Origin: Doryteuthis pealeii | Taxonomy: Eukaryota > Mollusca > Cephalopoda > Myopsida > Loliginidae | Reading direction: 5' to 3' | Length of the DNA: 64,000 nucleotides | Assembly: GCA_023376005.1 (NCBI GenBank) | Contig: CM042150.1 | Coordinates: forward strand, 70,093,461-70,157,460 | Shown here: positions 21,391-32,401 of the stretch, piece after piece | Numbering within the stretch: position 1 is the first letter of the stretch | Layout: every line of letters starts with the position of its first letter | The notes under the pieces: generated by a model | Told to the model about the DNA's origin: nothing | Databases searched by the model: none | The model's input: the letters and a program-made list of their open reading frames with translations, nothing else | Made by a program: the position numbers and the translations under genes

Positions 21391-21480
21391 TGTTGCCGCG
21401 ACCACCGTAGTATTACATTTGGTTCCTGCGGCGAGGATAGTATTACATTTGGTGCCGCGCGAAAACATAGTATTACATCG
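21378..21480 (+). repeat. Four-copy 30 bp repeat of the LTR end / primer-site junction
   Basis: TAGTATTACAT begins units at 21,379, 21,408, 21,438 and 21,468. The first three continue as TTGTTGCCGCG, TTGGTTCCTGCGGCG and TTGGTGCCGCGCG, so the LTR end and the primer-site-like sequence are repeated together. Confidence 0.85.
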
Positions 21481-21600
21481 GCCATCGCTTTTGGTTGGTC
21501 TTCTAGTCGACATCCAGTGTTCTCGCAGAGCTGATGAATGTAAGTATTTGCTGGTCGTCCAACACTTGTGTGAGATTCAACAGGAAAAGGTCGCTTATAA
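21480..21600 (-). pseudogene. LINE C-terminal fragment (family with TRTYIHQLC motif)
   Basis: The minus strand gives SHTSVGRPANTYIHQLCENT, then GCRLEDQPKAMAD. This matches the conserved C-terminus of the EEP/RT LINE family also present at 28,435-28,690, 30,362-31,020 and 46,316-46,860. It is fused directly to the LTR-end repeat, so the junction is a rearrangement or insertion point. Confidence 0.75.
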
Positions 21601-21619
21601 GCTATTCTCTGCATCTCTA

Positions 21620-22140
21620 GGTTTTATTCAAGACAACACGCATGTAGTATTTGTATTTTTGGAAATCTAATTGATTGTTATTGTTTTTAGGTTTGTCTTT
21701 TTTTTCTTTTTTTTTAAATTAAAATAGTCATTTATATTCACGAACAGAAAATAAAATTGCCGCACCATGAATTTGTATTTCAATTTACTCGCGATGAATA
21801 TAGAGATAATATGGATGGATTATAATAATAAAAACCACATATACATTCACATGTTCCAAAATAAGTGTAGGATCAACAGTATTCAAAGCTCCTTATTATA
21901 CATTGTAAATCCTAATTGGGCGTTAACAAGGAACTGTACTCTCGTATGAATACAATCGGACAGATTTCAAATATCATCTTGTGATATATTATTCCACAAC
22001 ACCTGCACGTGTTGTCGCAATTTTGTAAGAATTTTAGACCACCTCCCATCAGGCTCCATACATATTTAATTGGAGAGAGTTTTAGCAATATCGTGCCAAT
22101 TAGGGAAGTTTTCGAACATTTTGCAGACTATATTGGCTGG
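21620..22140. other. Unassigned AT-rich sequence
   Basis: No recognised coding region. ACCTCCCATCAGGCTCCATA near 22,040 looks like a repeat fragment but has no second copy in the window. Confidence 0.4.
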
Positions 22141-22145
22141 AACAA

Positions 22146-22185
<40 letters not shown>

Positions 22186-22479
22186 TTTTTAATGTTGGGC
22201 GTTATTACGAAGCATCTAAAAATAAATGAATGAACTCGATGTTATGGAGTATTGGATTTACTTATTTTTTTTATTATCTGTTATCATAAATTTTCGGGTT
22301 CGTTAGATACCCTTTTTTTAAATGAATGTTGCTCCTGTTCAACGGATCTTTTGTCTTTGTTGTTATTGACAGCGGCAGCGTCTGTAAAATATTTATAATA
22401 ACGGAGTATTCCGATGTCAGCGTTCAGTCCCCTCACGTGATTTGTAATTTTTGAATCCATTTAGTTTCTGCTTGTTTTC

Positions 22480-23375
22480 AAGGTTGCGTTGTTGGAAATG
22501 CGTGTTCTATTAAAATACATTTTAGGGGTGTAAGGTTGTGTGGTAGGGTGTTAAAGTGAAGTGCTATCGTACTATGCGGGGATTTGAGTTTTATTGTGGA
22601 TTTGTGGTTATTTAATCTTAGTCTAAAAGATGTAGATGTTCCTCCCACATATCCGCTATTTGTGCATTGTGTGCAGTATATGTAATATATGATATTAGCG
22701 CTGTCGCATGTTAGGTGTGGCGGATGGATTGTTACGTTCGTGTCGAGTATTTTTATTTCGGTTTCCGTGTGTATATGGCTGCAAATTTGGCATCTAGGCC
22801 TGTTGCATCTTTTGTTACATTTCTGTTACCTTTCTGTACGGAGTTATGTAAATGTTTTCTGGGTGTTACGTAGGTTTGGTGGTCGTTTTTTTTGCGTTGA
22901 TGAGCGGTGTCTTGAAAATGGACTTTGTTGTGGGGTCGATTTGTAGGGTTTTATATTGTTCGGTGAGTAGCTTAGTTAGTTTGTGCATGTGTCGACCGTG
23001 GTGAAATACCATAGGGATTCGGTCATTAGTTTGGTGTGGTTTATATTTGAGTAGTTCCTGTCTATTTAGAGATGATGCTTTGTCGAATGCTTTTTTAATT
23101 AATTTAATGGGGTAATCACTATTTAGGAATTTTCTTGCTAGGTTGGCTGTGTGTTGCAGATATTCTTATTGGTCTTCACATATGCGTCTTAGTCTTATGC
23201 ATGCACTATAGATTATCGATTCTTTTAGTTTATGGGGGTGGTTGCTGTTATAGTTTAGAAATGTGTGATTATCAGTGGGTTTGGTGTAGAGAGTGGTGTT
23301 TATGGTATTATTTCTTAATTTTGTGGTTATATCTAGGAAAGGGATCGAGATGGTGGAGTGTTCTATCGAGAATTT
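22480..23375 (-). pseudogene. Penelope-like element: RT end to GIY-YIG endonuclease
   Basis: The minus strand reads FLDITTKLRNNTINTTLYTK, HPHKLKESIIYSACIRLRRI, RIPMVFHHGRHMHKLTKLLT (the post-RT linker of PLEs), a cysteine motif RCNRPRCQIC, and then the nuclease core NIIYYIYCTQC-TNSGYVGGTSTSFRLRLNNHK. The GYVG and FRLRLNNHK residues are those of a GIY-YIG nuclease, and unlike the 9.4 kb copy the second motif is retained. One stop (after RRICEDQ) and at least one frameshift (after the linker) break it. The upstream RT palm, including YxDD, is missing. Confidence 0.85.
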
Positions 23376-23445
23376 AATGGATTAAAAAAAACATAAAAAA
23401 ACATAAAAACATATACCGAGAGAAGCATACCCCTAAAATACCACA

Positions 23446-23452
23446 CACACAT

Positions 23453-23502
<50 letters not shown>

Positions 23503-23515
23503 ATGTGTGTGTGTA
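23446..23515. repeat. (AC)n-(AT)n-(GT)n microsatellite, self-complementary
   Basis: ACAC and TGTG runs flank an AT core, so the segment can form a hairpin. Confidence 0.85.
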
Positions 23516-23589
23516 CCAAACCGGGATGTGATACAAGGTCAATTTCTTAAGTGGGGTTTTCCTTTTCTTTGACTGGTTGTCTAACAAAG

Positions 23590-24895
23590 GTTAAAGATCC
23601 CAGTCACCAAATGCGAGTGAGATTTGTAAACGTATGGCACGTCACACCATGATGCCATGGTTGGACTTGTGTGGCATATATTGACCCCCCCCCCCAAGGT
23701 CAATGTCGAACATGCAAACTATTACTTGCCTGAAAGCAAAACCTGTTCTCGTTACTGAAGACAACAGAAATCATTCGATCTTCCAGTTAACCTTCTCGCA
23801 ATATCTTATTATAATAGAGATTCGGTGTCTGTAACCGAAACTACGTCACTGATTACGTTACATTGCCCTCAGGAATTGTGTAATGTTATCAATGGGTACT
23901 TAATTTATAGTCGAAATCATTAATATATAGAATATATCTTATTTATTAACGATGTCTCTATGAAATCTTAGTTAGATTTGCCTCAAAATAGCCCATGTTA
24001 TTAGTGCATTTAAAATCCTGCAATTAGTCTTATATATCACTAAGGAATATAGGTTTACATAAAATCTGTTGTGGTTAATTTACATACTGGTTTTAACAAA
24101 CCGTGTTTAATAAATAATTATTTGGTGTTATTGATCTCTGATATTATTTTATTCTCCAATATATTAAAATCAATCTTATGAATGATTTTATATAGAAACA
24201 AATTAAAACATAATTAAAATAAGTGTAGTCTTTTCATATGCGTTCTTATCTAATTTAGTTAGTCTTTCTAATTTAATATATTACATTAAAACTTAAATTC
24301 TCACGCCCGGGGAGAGTATATTCTTGCTAGTCTCTCTAAATTTGTATGAGGATGCTATGGTGTAAGTCAAAATTTGGCAAGAAGCACGCATGCCCAAGTG
24401 TCTTCTGCAATTAAATCATTTGTAACTGTCCTGCAGTCACATATCAACTGTAAATACTGTTCAGTCTGTCACTGCTGCTCTTATGTTACGTTGGACAATC
24501 GTTTGTACTACGTGTCTGTTCCGAATCTCGTCTATTGATGAATAAATATTTTTGACCACAGTCGTCAAAATCGAAGTACTACAGATGCGTCACATCCAAT
24601 ATACATAGCCATTCTCCGAAAACAGCCTCTCCAAATCCCAAAACCAAATCCTCACACAAAGTTGTAATTGAAAAAAATGAGTATGTGTATATCTCTGTGG
24701 CATGACCCATTACTTACACTGAACTCTTTCATGTGACTGAACTTGCATCATATCATACATCACCGCCAAAGGCTTAAAACACAGACGGTAAAACACTAAT
24801 ACGAGTGTTACTAGGTCACAAAATATCACGATCATAATGTATCCAGATCAAAAGAGACTTTCACCTCCTGTGTTTTACAATTTTATTTTCCGTCA
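23590..24895. other. Unassigned sequence with short repeat fragments
   Basis: AAAGGTTAAAGATCCCAGTC at the start is a fragment of the second SINE family. GATTTGCCTCAAAATAGCCC at about 23,971 and the following 70 bp recur near 46,230-46,310. No gene was recognised. Confidence 0.4.
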
Positions 24896-24899
24896 AACG

Positions 24900-24999
24900 T
24901 AAGAGCTAATCCTAAACGTAAAGTCTCCAAAGTAAGGGCTAATCCTAAACGTAAAGTCTCCAAAGTAAGGGTTAATCCTAAACGTAAAGTCTCCAAAGT
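24900..24999. repeat. Three-copy 33 bp tandem repeat
   Basis: CTAATCCTAAACGTAAAGTC followed by TCCAAAGTAAGGG occurs at 24,906, 24,939 and 24,972 (third with TTAATCC). The period is exactly 33 bp. Confidence 0.92.
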
Positions 25000-25515
25000 G
25001 CTTTGGACGCACGGAAACTGTGTGGATATTGATAACACTGTTGTATGTATTTTTGACAGTCATTTCTGATAGAGCTCACGAGTAATTCTATCGCCAAGTG
25101 TGAAGTTCGCGCAACAAATACAACCGTGTTGCTAATATCCCCTTAAACAATTTGTCAAAGCATTCATACGTGCATTTTCTTCTTGTTTTCTTTTTTTTGG
25201 GGGGGGGGATTTTGTGCTTGAAAAATCATGAACTATGATATATGGCCTTCAAAATAATAACCTCATCTCAATATTTTTCATACTTTATCCTCATAGTTCT
25301 TCTCATATCCCATAATGCTTTTAGGTTGTCGGAATGTCATACTAAGTAATTCCCTTTCATGGCATTTCTCAGTTATTTGCCGGTGAGTATTTTCTGGCTA
25401 AGTAACGTTACTGGTTATATTTGTTTATATGGTACTAGTAATAAGCAACAATCCCTGACTTGGTTAATACAACTCGGTTGAATTCAGTTTTTCTACTTTA
25501 ACAACGGTTGCTTTA
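25000..25515. other. Unassigned sequence
   Basis: Only a poly(G) run near 25,200-25,208 stands out. No coding motif was recognised. Confidence 0.4.
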
Positions 25516-25539
25516 AAAAGGCTAAAGAGCCCAGTCTAT

Positions 25540-26665
25540 CCTTCTAGATGATGAGAGAGGGTTTCAGGGGGAAGAGTATTCACCAACATTGAGGATTGTG
25601 TAGATGCAAAAGTTGAAGGACTCAATGAATACACAAAAATGAGTAAAAAAAGATAATAATAACGGCAATGTAAAGACACACAGTCAAATAACAAAATATA
25701 GAAAACAAAAATGGGAAGAAAAATATCTGTATGGAAACTTCTCGTGAGAAATTGGGGAAAGTACACATGAAATGACCTGGCTACGAAAAGGAAATCTCAT
25801 AAGAGAAACAGAATATCTTTTTAATTGCGACACAAGATAATGCAATTAAGGCCAATTCTTTAAAATCAGAAATTGATAATACGCAACAAAATAGCAAGTG
25901 TTGGTTATGAAGAGACATAGATGAAACGGTGAATTATGAATGCAGCAAACTAGCACAAAATGAATACAAAACTAGACACGACTGGATGGGAAAAGGTTCT
26001 CTACAGGGAATTGTGTAAGAGATGAGGGCTGTTTCAGCTCAGTCGGTAAGAGCATCAGCCTAGAAATCACAAGTTCCGGGTTCGATCCCGGGCCTTGCCA
26101 ACCCAGCATGGCACAGCGATCTGTGTGGTAAAGTGAGGAGCTGATAGATGGTGTGGCAGTCCACCTCAGATGTTAAAATAATCCCCTTTGTCTAGCGCTA
26201 GAGAAAATGGATATGACTCCGTTGCTGTGGCTGATACCGACATTAGGCCCCCCTGCCAACTTTACTTTATATGCACAAATCAGAATCTGTTGTAGCAAAT
26301 GAGACTCGCATAAAATTCTCTGGGGTTTTAAAATACAAACGGATCAATTTTCGGCCAGAAGGAGAAACCTTGTGTTAATTAACAAGAAAAAAAGAATCTC
26401 ATCCATTAGATTTGTTGTTCAAATAGACCACTGAGTAAAAATGAAAGAAAGCGAAAATATATACAAATCTTGCCAGAGAGCTGACAAACCTGTTGAACTT
26501 GAAAGTGTCGGTAATACTAATTGTAGTTGGTGCACTAGTAACAGTTCCCAAAAGGCTTGAAAAAAGAGACTCGATGAACTGAATATTAGAGGAAAAATTG
26601 ACAGTATTCAGACACCGACATTACAAAAATCAGCTAGGATACTAAGGAGAGTCCTGGAGAGTTAA
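25540..26665 (+). mobile_element. R2/Hero-like LINE fragment interrupted by a SINE
   Basis: The plus strand matches 59,690-60,610 throughout, for example AGCAAACTAGCACAA, ACTAGACACGACTGG, GTAGTTGGTGCACTAG and the end CCTGGAGAGTTAA. All frames are broken by stops and deletions, so this is an old copy. A SINE sits inside it at 26,024-26,272. The left end carries a GGCTAAAGAGCCCAGTC fragment of the other SINE family. Confidence 0.8.
26024..26272 (+). repeat. tRNA-derived SINE nested in LINE
   Basis: A box TTCAGCTCAGTCGGTAAGAG and B box GGGTTCGATCCC are well preserved, followed by a tail with GATCTGTGTGGTAAAGTGAG and CTAGCGCTAGAGAAAATGG, homologous to the SINE at 1,309. It interrupts the LINE of 25,540-26,665, so it inserted later. 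Confidence 0.88.
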
Positions 26666-26733
26666 ATCTGGTGTGAAAAAAGTCACAAAGAGTAAAATGA
26701 TAAATACTTGTATCGTTAGGTCTATAAAAATGT

Positions 26734-27003
26734 TGGTACTATTGCAGAATAGCTCACAAGAGATAATATCATTAGAGTACATAAAAAAAATATTACATTT
26801 CACGGAAAAAAACGAAACCTTTGAAACAATGGGGTTTGGGTTAAGGTAATGGTTAGTTTTAGGGTCAGGGTTAGTGTTTAGGTTAGGGTTAGTGTTAGCT
26901 TAAGCGTTAGGCTGCTTCAGGAGTTTCTGTTATGTAATGATATTTATACGTAATATACAATTTTAATGATATTATCTCTTGCCTGCTACTCTGCATTTGT
27001 ACC
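26734..27003. mobile_element. MITE with TTAGGG-like core, copy 1
   Basis: The ends are inverted: GGTACTATTGCAGAATAGC on the left and, reverse complemented, GGTACAAATGCAGAGTAGC on the right; similarity continues for about 44 bp (CAAGAGATAATATCATTA). The core (about 26,830-26,915) is an imperfect array of TTAGGG/TTAGTG-type units. No coding capacity. A second copy is at 34,976-35,231. Confidence 0.85.
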
Positions 27004-28090
27004 ATAAATTCATAGTTTTAAAATTTCTTTTCAGTATATTTGAGAATGAAACCAATTATAATTTGCATGAACAGAACTTATATAACTCTCATTTGTTTTC
27101 TTTTGCCAATCAGTGCCAGGGAAGATGAATGTGGCAACGTTATATTTATAACGTCAAAAGTGATATGAAAGGTCACTAGTTTGAAGACATATTCCAAATC
27201 CTGATTTACAATATACAGAAATGACTCACTTAAGGGAGGTAAATCTAGTAATCCTAATTTCTTTTAAATATAATACAAATTATATTTGTGCATGTATTTC
27301 CTTGTTAATAAATCATCAATCTAATTATAATTTCTAAACTCTAATTATTATTTTTATCTATTTATTTGTGGTTACGTTTTATTTCTTTATGTTAAGATCT
27401 GTCAAGATTATAAAGATTAGTGATTTAATGATACAGAGTTACTTCCCCTAGAATTAAAGGGTAAAAATGTCAGTATTATGTCTTCGAAATACAAATATAC
27501 ATTTCTATAGTTTTAAAACTCTAAATCCTTAGAAAATTAGAACACATAAAAAACAACATTATTTCATCTTGATTTACTTCATAATTTACAAAACAAGACT
27601 AAAATCAAGGAATTGTATTAGGAGTGTGCAAAATTTCCCAGCACTTTGATTTTCGGACTATAGATCGATTAAATTGCTAAAATTGATTCTTGCTGGTGTT
27701 TTTTGTTTTTGTTTTCTCTTTTTTTTTCTATGCACTAACTATTAGCTAATAATTACAATTTTATTTTACAAGGGCGAGTCAAATTTTTTCCAAGATTTTG
27801 GTAACGTGAGGCACAATTCAGCAGCTCCGGATGCTTTTGCAGAGATCCTGAAGATGACGAACCACACTGAGATGTTGAGCACGCCTGATATTCTCCGAGT
27901 GCTACCCGTTGAATTTTCCTCTATGGTTTAGTGCACGATCAACCTGAGTTTGTATGATCTTCGAAATTATTCCAACACAAAAAACCGATATACCGATATA
28001 CTTTCAACTTTCTTCCTTCTTCCTACTAAAGAGATTCAACCACGCACGATCAATCAATTATGAATTATTATTTCATTCTTTGCGAGTTTT
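27004..28090. other. Unassigned AT-rich sequence
   Basis: ACAAGGGCGAGTCAAAT at about 27,768 resembles the end of a mariner-type element, but no matching second end or transposase was found. Nothing else was recognised. Confidence 0.35.
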
Positions 28091-28094
28091 TCAC

Positions 28095-28300
28095 AACAGA
28101 TTGGTGTTCTTTCATTGGAGTGTGAGTGACAGGAAGAGTATTCTAGCCGATCTTAATAATACTCTTGTGTGGGATGTTTCGATTACTTCTCTGATTATAT
28201 ATTCCTCCAGTCTTTGCTCCAAGTGATTATGAACTTTTCTGAATGCACCAACTACAATTGATATCATCTTCCACTCATCTTCTACAGTTTTTACAGTTCT
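28095..28300 (-). pseudogene. R2/Hero-like LINE 3' fragment
   Basis: The sequence (GTGTGAGTGACAGGAAGAG, TATTCTAGCCGATCTTAATA) matches the 3' coding end of the minus-strand copies at 13,700 and 15,230. Short and broken. Confidence 0.65.
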
Positions 28301-28434
28301 CGAACAAATTCTGAATATTTTTTACTTTTTTTCATTATCATTCCGTGTTCCCCTAGAACCTCAAAATACACTAGTTCACAAGTTACTTTTTCTTGTCTCC
28401 TATCATAAAAAAACACAGAGTGAGACGAACGTGC

Positions 28435-28690
28435 TTGGCAATGCTGGAGAAGCAAGGACGAACTCATAAGTGACGTTCTCCTATCGAAACCATCACATGG
28501 GCACACCAGACCTATATTAAACCAGCTCGACGCGGAAACTGGACGCTGCACAGAGAACCTGCCGAGTGCAATGAGTAATACGGACAGGTGGCGAGAGATA
28601 GTCAGATAGCCGTGTTACTTGCGTGAAACGATGATGATGATGATGATGATGATGCTGATGATATCCATGATTAAACGCTGCGATATTAGC
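28435..28690 (+). pseudogene. LINE C-terminal fragment with (ATG)n tail
   Basis: The plus strand gives HCWRSKDELISDVLLSKPSH and LNQLDAETGRCTENLPSAMS, the C-terminus of the same LINE family as 30,362-31,020. It ends in ATGATGATG repeats (28,629-28,660), the tail type seen next to the other copies. Confidence 0.75.
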
Positions 28691-28719
28691 AGCCATTTTA
28701 CCACTCTTCAGCATTTCAT

Positions 28720-29130
28720 GGATATCTCTTAATTGTCTATTTTCATTTTTTAAGAATATATATTAAGGAAATTAAATACATAGAATCTGCAAAAACCGAG
28801 TCAGAAACCTTGAATGAAAAGAACAACCGGATTTACAGGGAAATTCTTGACGGATTTAAATATTTGGAAAAAAAATGTATTCAGGGGAAGTAACTCTAAT
28901 CTTATTTTGCTAAAGTGGTTTCCCTTTAAGATTTATAACAGGAAAAGATGAATGATATTGACAGCTTTTCATTTACATTTATCAGTAGAAAATGGAACCA
29001 GTTTCCGAGCGTACACAACTAAGGTTGTATTAAAATTATCGTTTATACACATACACGTACACACACACATAAATACGTACACACACGTACACACAGACCA
29101 ATACACACACATTTTTACAGTGGTCAATGT
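28720..29130. other. Unassigned sequence with (AC)n
   Basis: An ACAC/ACGT-rich run lies at about 29,048-29,115. Nothing else was recognised. Confidence 0.4.
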
Positions 29131-29243
29131 TTGACATATATATATATATATATATATAGTGAAGTCGTCAGGGTGGTCTAAATTCGGTATCAGCCAATCA
29201 GCGAGGGAGTCTATCCCCTTCACACTACGCATTATTTAAAAGC

Positions 29244-29935
29244 TTGGACCCTTCTCCATTCATATACGTGATGACAGATAGAATGGATGACTGGACCTCA
29301 CCTGAATCATGGAAGAGAATAACTTGTATCATGATGATCTGCCCCAGCCATCAAAATAAGGAGATTATGGTTGCTGCCCAACGCTCCCTGAACACTGTAA
29401 AATCAACCAGGCATGAACTGGAGAATTGCAATGGAGACTACGAGGCTGTGGCTAGAAGAAAGCAACATAACAAACGATCTTATTGCGTTCGTACAGCAGA
29501 ATTCCTCGAAAACCTACAGAAAAAATGTTGGAGGACCCCCTCAGATGCCTAGGTGGAGTTGCTGAACACTGTATTGAAGTCCTGGATGACAAGGGTAGCC
29601 AATGGTAGAGCATATGTATGGCAGCAGGATTCGGCCCCCTGCCACACCTCTGGGAAAAGTCAAAAATGGTTGTCGGCGAATTTTTACGACTACGCCAGTC
29701 CCAAAGTTTGGCCTCCGAAGTCCCTAGACCTTAACCCCATGTATTATATTTGTGGCGCTGTTGAGAAATACTACGTGCCAGTACTACAAAAGCCTAGTTA
29801 ATCGACAGAATTAAGGTAGTTTTTAAGACCCTTCCGATGGAAACTGTAACATCAGCTTGCTCCAGGTTCCGGAGCAGGATTGAGGCTGTGATCGACGCTA
29901 ATGGCGGTTATTTGGGGGGAAACTTGTTGACAATA
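29244..29935 (+). pseudogene. mariner-type transposase, internally deleted
   Basis: The N-terminal helix-turn-helix region reads EIMVAAQRSLNTVKSTRHEL and ARRKQHNKRSYCVRTAEFLE. A stop after KKCWRTPSDA is followed by VWQQDSAPCHTSGKSQKWLS and WPPKSLDLNPMYYI, the second and third catalytic aspartate motifs of a Tc1/mariner DDD/E domain. The first aspartate region is missing, so an internal deletion is likely. Coding similarity continues after 29,801 in other frames (CSRFRSRIEAVIDANGGYFG-like). The right end GAACGCCCTGTATA near 30,028-30,041 resembles a mariner inverted end. Not functional. Confidence 0.8.
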
Positions 29936-30037
29936 ATGTAATTTCTGTGTCTGTTGAATTTTTTACAATCCATTGAATTTTTTAGTTACCAAGCATTTCT
30001 TTTTCCTTATGAAACTGTCAAATTTCTCCCGAACGCC

Positions 30038-30041
<4 letters not shown>

Positions 30042-30104
<63 letters not shown>
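30042..30104. repeat. (AT)n microsatellite
   Basis: A pure AT run directly abuts the mariner right end. Confidence 0.95.
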
Positions 30105-30105
<1 letters not shown>

Positions 30106-30361
30106 AACTTAATCTTGTGTGTGGCGGGGTGGATTAGAACTATCTTCGGGAAATCCTCCTCTGAAAATTTATCAAAAAATAATAACAGTAACAAACAATA
30201 AATAGATAAAGAGGTAACCCCCCACTCCCATCCTCACCCCCACCACAGAAAATTGATCAGACAAATCCACAAATAAAGACGACGAGAAAATAACTGACAG
30301 AAATAAAAAATAAATAGAAATGAAACCACCACAACCACCACCACTACCATCATCATCATCA

Positions 30362-31020
30362 TGTCGCGCTAGTAGCATGGATATCCATGACAATCTCTCA
30401 CCAACTGCCCCTATTACTTATTGTCCCTGGGAGGTCCTCTGCGTAGCATCAAGTATCTGTACAGAGCTGGTCAATGTACGTCATTGCTGAATGGCCCATA
30501 CTGGCGTGCGCATGTGCTGAGAACTTCACTTATTAGTTCGTCCATGCTTCTCGAGCAGAATCCAGTTTGTGTTGTTCGTCTTACTCGGATCGTTTGGCAA
30601 GTGGCCGTATAGCTGTTGTCTCGTGGGGTGTTACATCCACCATTTGTTAAAAGACCACCCACATCATTATTGAGCAACTTCCATGTAGCTTATTCTCTAT
30701 GCGCTTCCTTAATGTCCAAGTGGTGCTACCGTACAGTAGCACTGATTCAGCTACGGCTTGGAAGAATTGTCATTTTAACTTACCATTGAGATCAGAATTC
30801 CATATTATTGATAATTTGTCTAAAACAGTTCGTGCCTTCACTACATGTGCATTGATATCACTTTCTGGGATACTACTACCTAGGTACTTGAACTGGTCTA
30901 CTAATTTTAGGGGTTTACTATCGAGTGTGAAGATGTCTCCCTCCTATTTAAAACACATGAATTTTGTTTTATCAAAGTTCACACAAAGGCCAATGTTCCT
31001 TGCTGTCTTCTAGGTATCAG
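30362..31020 (-). pseudogene. Non-LTR retrotransposon C-terminal RT region, copy A
   Basis: Minus-strand frames give NNDVGGLLTNGGCNTPRDNS, ATCQTIRVRRTTQTGFCSRS and MDELISEVLSTC, matching the C-terminal region of EEP/RT LINEs (pattern PPIxxTIxxRRxRHAGHCWRS-KDELISDVL). The upstream part encodes degraded RT sequence up to about 31,020. (CAT)n at 30,346-30,362 marks the 3' tail. Parallel copy at 46,316-46,860. Confidence 0.75.
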
Positions 31021-31317
31021 ATATTCAGCTTGTACGGGTGTATACAATCATTAACAAATATCCAAAAATAAACCAAAGAATAACAAGAATACAAATTCCG
31101 ACATCGAATACCACCAATTTATCTTTAAGAAACACCAACAAGCAACGTCAACAAAAATTTGAACCACATCATAAGACAACCCCTGAAACGACAAAAAATA
31201 CAGACGCCAATACGGAAGCCACTAATACAATCCATATGTAACATCAGCAATTTTCCCCAAAATAATGTATTTACTCAAACTCTCCACCACGATCAGGATG
31301 CTACATAAAGTTTTCAT

Positions 31318-31380
31318 ACAAAGGTTAAAGAACCCAGTTTGCCCTACTATTTACCCATAGTGAGGATATAGCACGAATTA
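31318..31380 (-). repeat. SINE tail fragment (second family)
   Basis: AAGGTTAAAGAACCCAGTTT followed by GCCCTACTATTTACCCATAG matches the tail of the SINE at 62,215-62,405 (AGAGCCCAGTCTGTCCTACT). Confidence 0.65.
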
Positions 31381-31434
31381 CTATTACACACACACAAATA
31401 TATATATATATAATTTAACCTCCAAAATATCCAC

Positions 31435-31965
31435 AAACCATTAATAGCATGCTTAACTGTTAGCACAATGAAATTATCATTTGTTCGTAACAAACAACAA
31501 TCTTCGTTTACTTTCAGACGTTCAAATTTGGTGTCATCAATCCATAATAAATTTTTCCTATCTTCTAAAGTCCAATCCGTGTCTTGCGCCCAGTGTAGTC
31601 AATTCAACTTATTTTTCTTTTTTAATAGAATCTTCTTAACTGACAAACATAATTTAAGACTTTGATAAATAACGTTTCTCTTAACAATCATCGATGATGT
31701 TGGACGTTGATATGTAGAATTAAATTCAGCAGTTAATTCGGGAACATTTTTTCTTCAGTTACTTTTGCTAGACACAATCAAGTGACTATTCTCCGCAATA
31801 GATGTTACACTAAACCTCCCAGCTCTTTTTTTTTCTTTTAACATTTGCACCGGTTTTTTCATGTTCTTGCAGTCAATAATGCACACCATTTTTTAATGTG
31901 TTATTTTCTACCAATGTGACATTGTTTAGTTCTTGACATTCTAAACGTTTCACTACATTAGTTTC
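31435..31965 (-). pseudogene. Tc1-type transposase fragment
   Basis: The minus strand reads ELTAEFNSTYQRPTSSMIVK (helix-turn-helix region), then LHWAQDTDWTLEDRKNLLWI and DDTKFERLKVNEDCCLL, the Tc1 pattern WTLEDWKNVLWSDESKF with the second aspartate region. The frame is shifted once or twice and the C-terminal catalytic part is lost at the AT repeat near 31,400. Confidence 0.75.
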
Positions 31966-32267
31966 AATCTCAAATTAATCTAGATAAATTTGAACCTCTA
32001 CCAAACGGTGGAGTAAAAACATTTGTTAATATTTGCTCTACGGTTCAGAAAAGGTATCAAGTTGTAACAAAATTTCCAAAGCTTATATAAATAAATCTAT
32101 AAAGCTTACAGAAAAAAATGCTTGAATTTTATATAAGGACTGGCATGTATACAATAGGCGAATTTATTAATCAATATATGCAAAACTAGACTTTTTTATG
32201 AACCTAGAAATGCAATTCAGAATATTCCAAAACTTTTTGTCGGTGAATAATAAATGATTCCAACATT

Positions 32268-32332
32268 GCATCCGATGAAGGTTACTTAGGAAATCTTTAC
32301 TCCTCCAAGTTTCCTGAAATAGACTATTATGC
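32268..32332 (+). ncRNA. Hammerhead ribozyme motif with one core change
   Basis: Helix I is GCAT (32,268-32,271) with ATGC (32,329-32,332). The box is CCGATGA (32,272-32,278) instead of CTGATGA. A long helix II region runs to 32,315. GAAA is at 32,316-32,319. Helix III is ATAG-A-CTAT (32,319-32,327). The predicted site is after T 32,328. It is a diverged copy of the motif at 44,589-44,651: both share GCAT/ATGC and the downstream AGATCT...TTATTATATA flank. The U4C-type change should inactivate it. Confidence 0.5.
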
Positions 32333-32350
32333 TTTTACACTAGATCTTCT

Positions 32351-32354
<4 letters not shown>

Positions 32355-32401
<47 letters not shown>
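32355..32401. repeat. (AT)n microsatellite between two hammerhead elements
   Basis: An AT run separates the repeat carrying the 32,268 motif from the fold-back element at 32,401. Confidence 0.9.

Noticed and set aside
27768..27800. mariner-type inverted end ACAAGGGCGAGTCAAAT
   Set aside because: No second end or transposase was found nearby, so no element can be defined.
28629..28662. Possible CRISPR-like or satellite array at ATG repeats
   Set aside because: It is a simple trinucleotide tail of a LINE fragment, without spacers.
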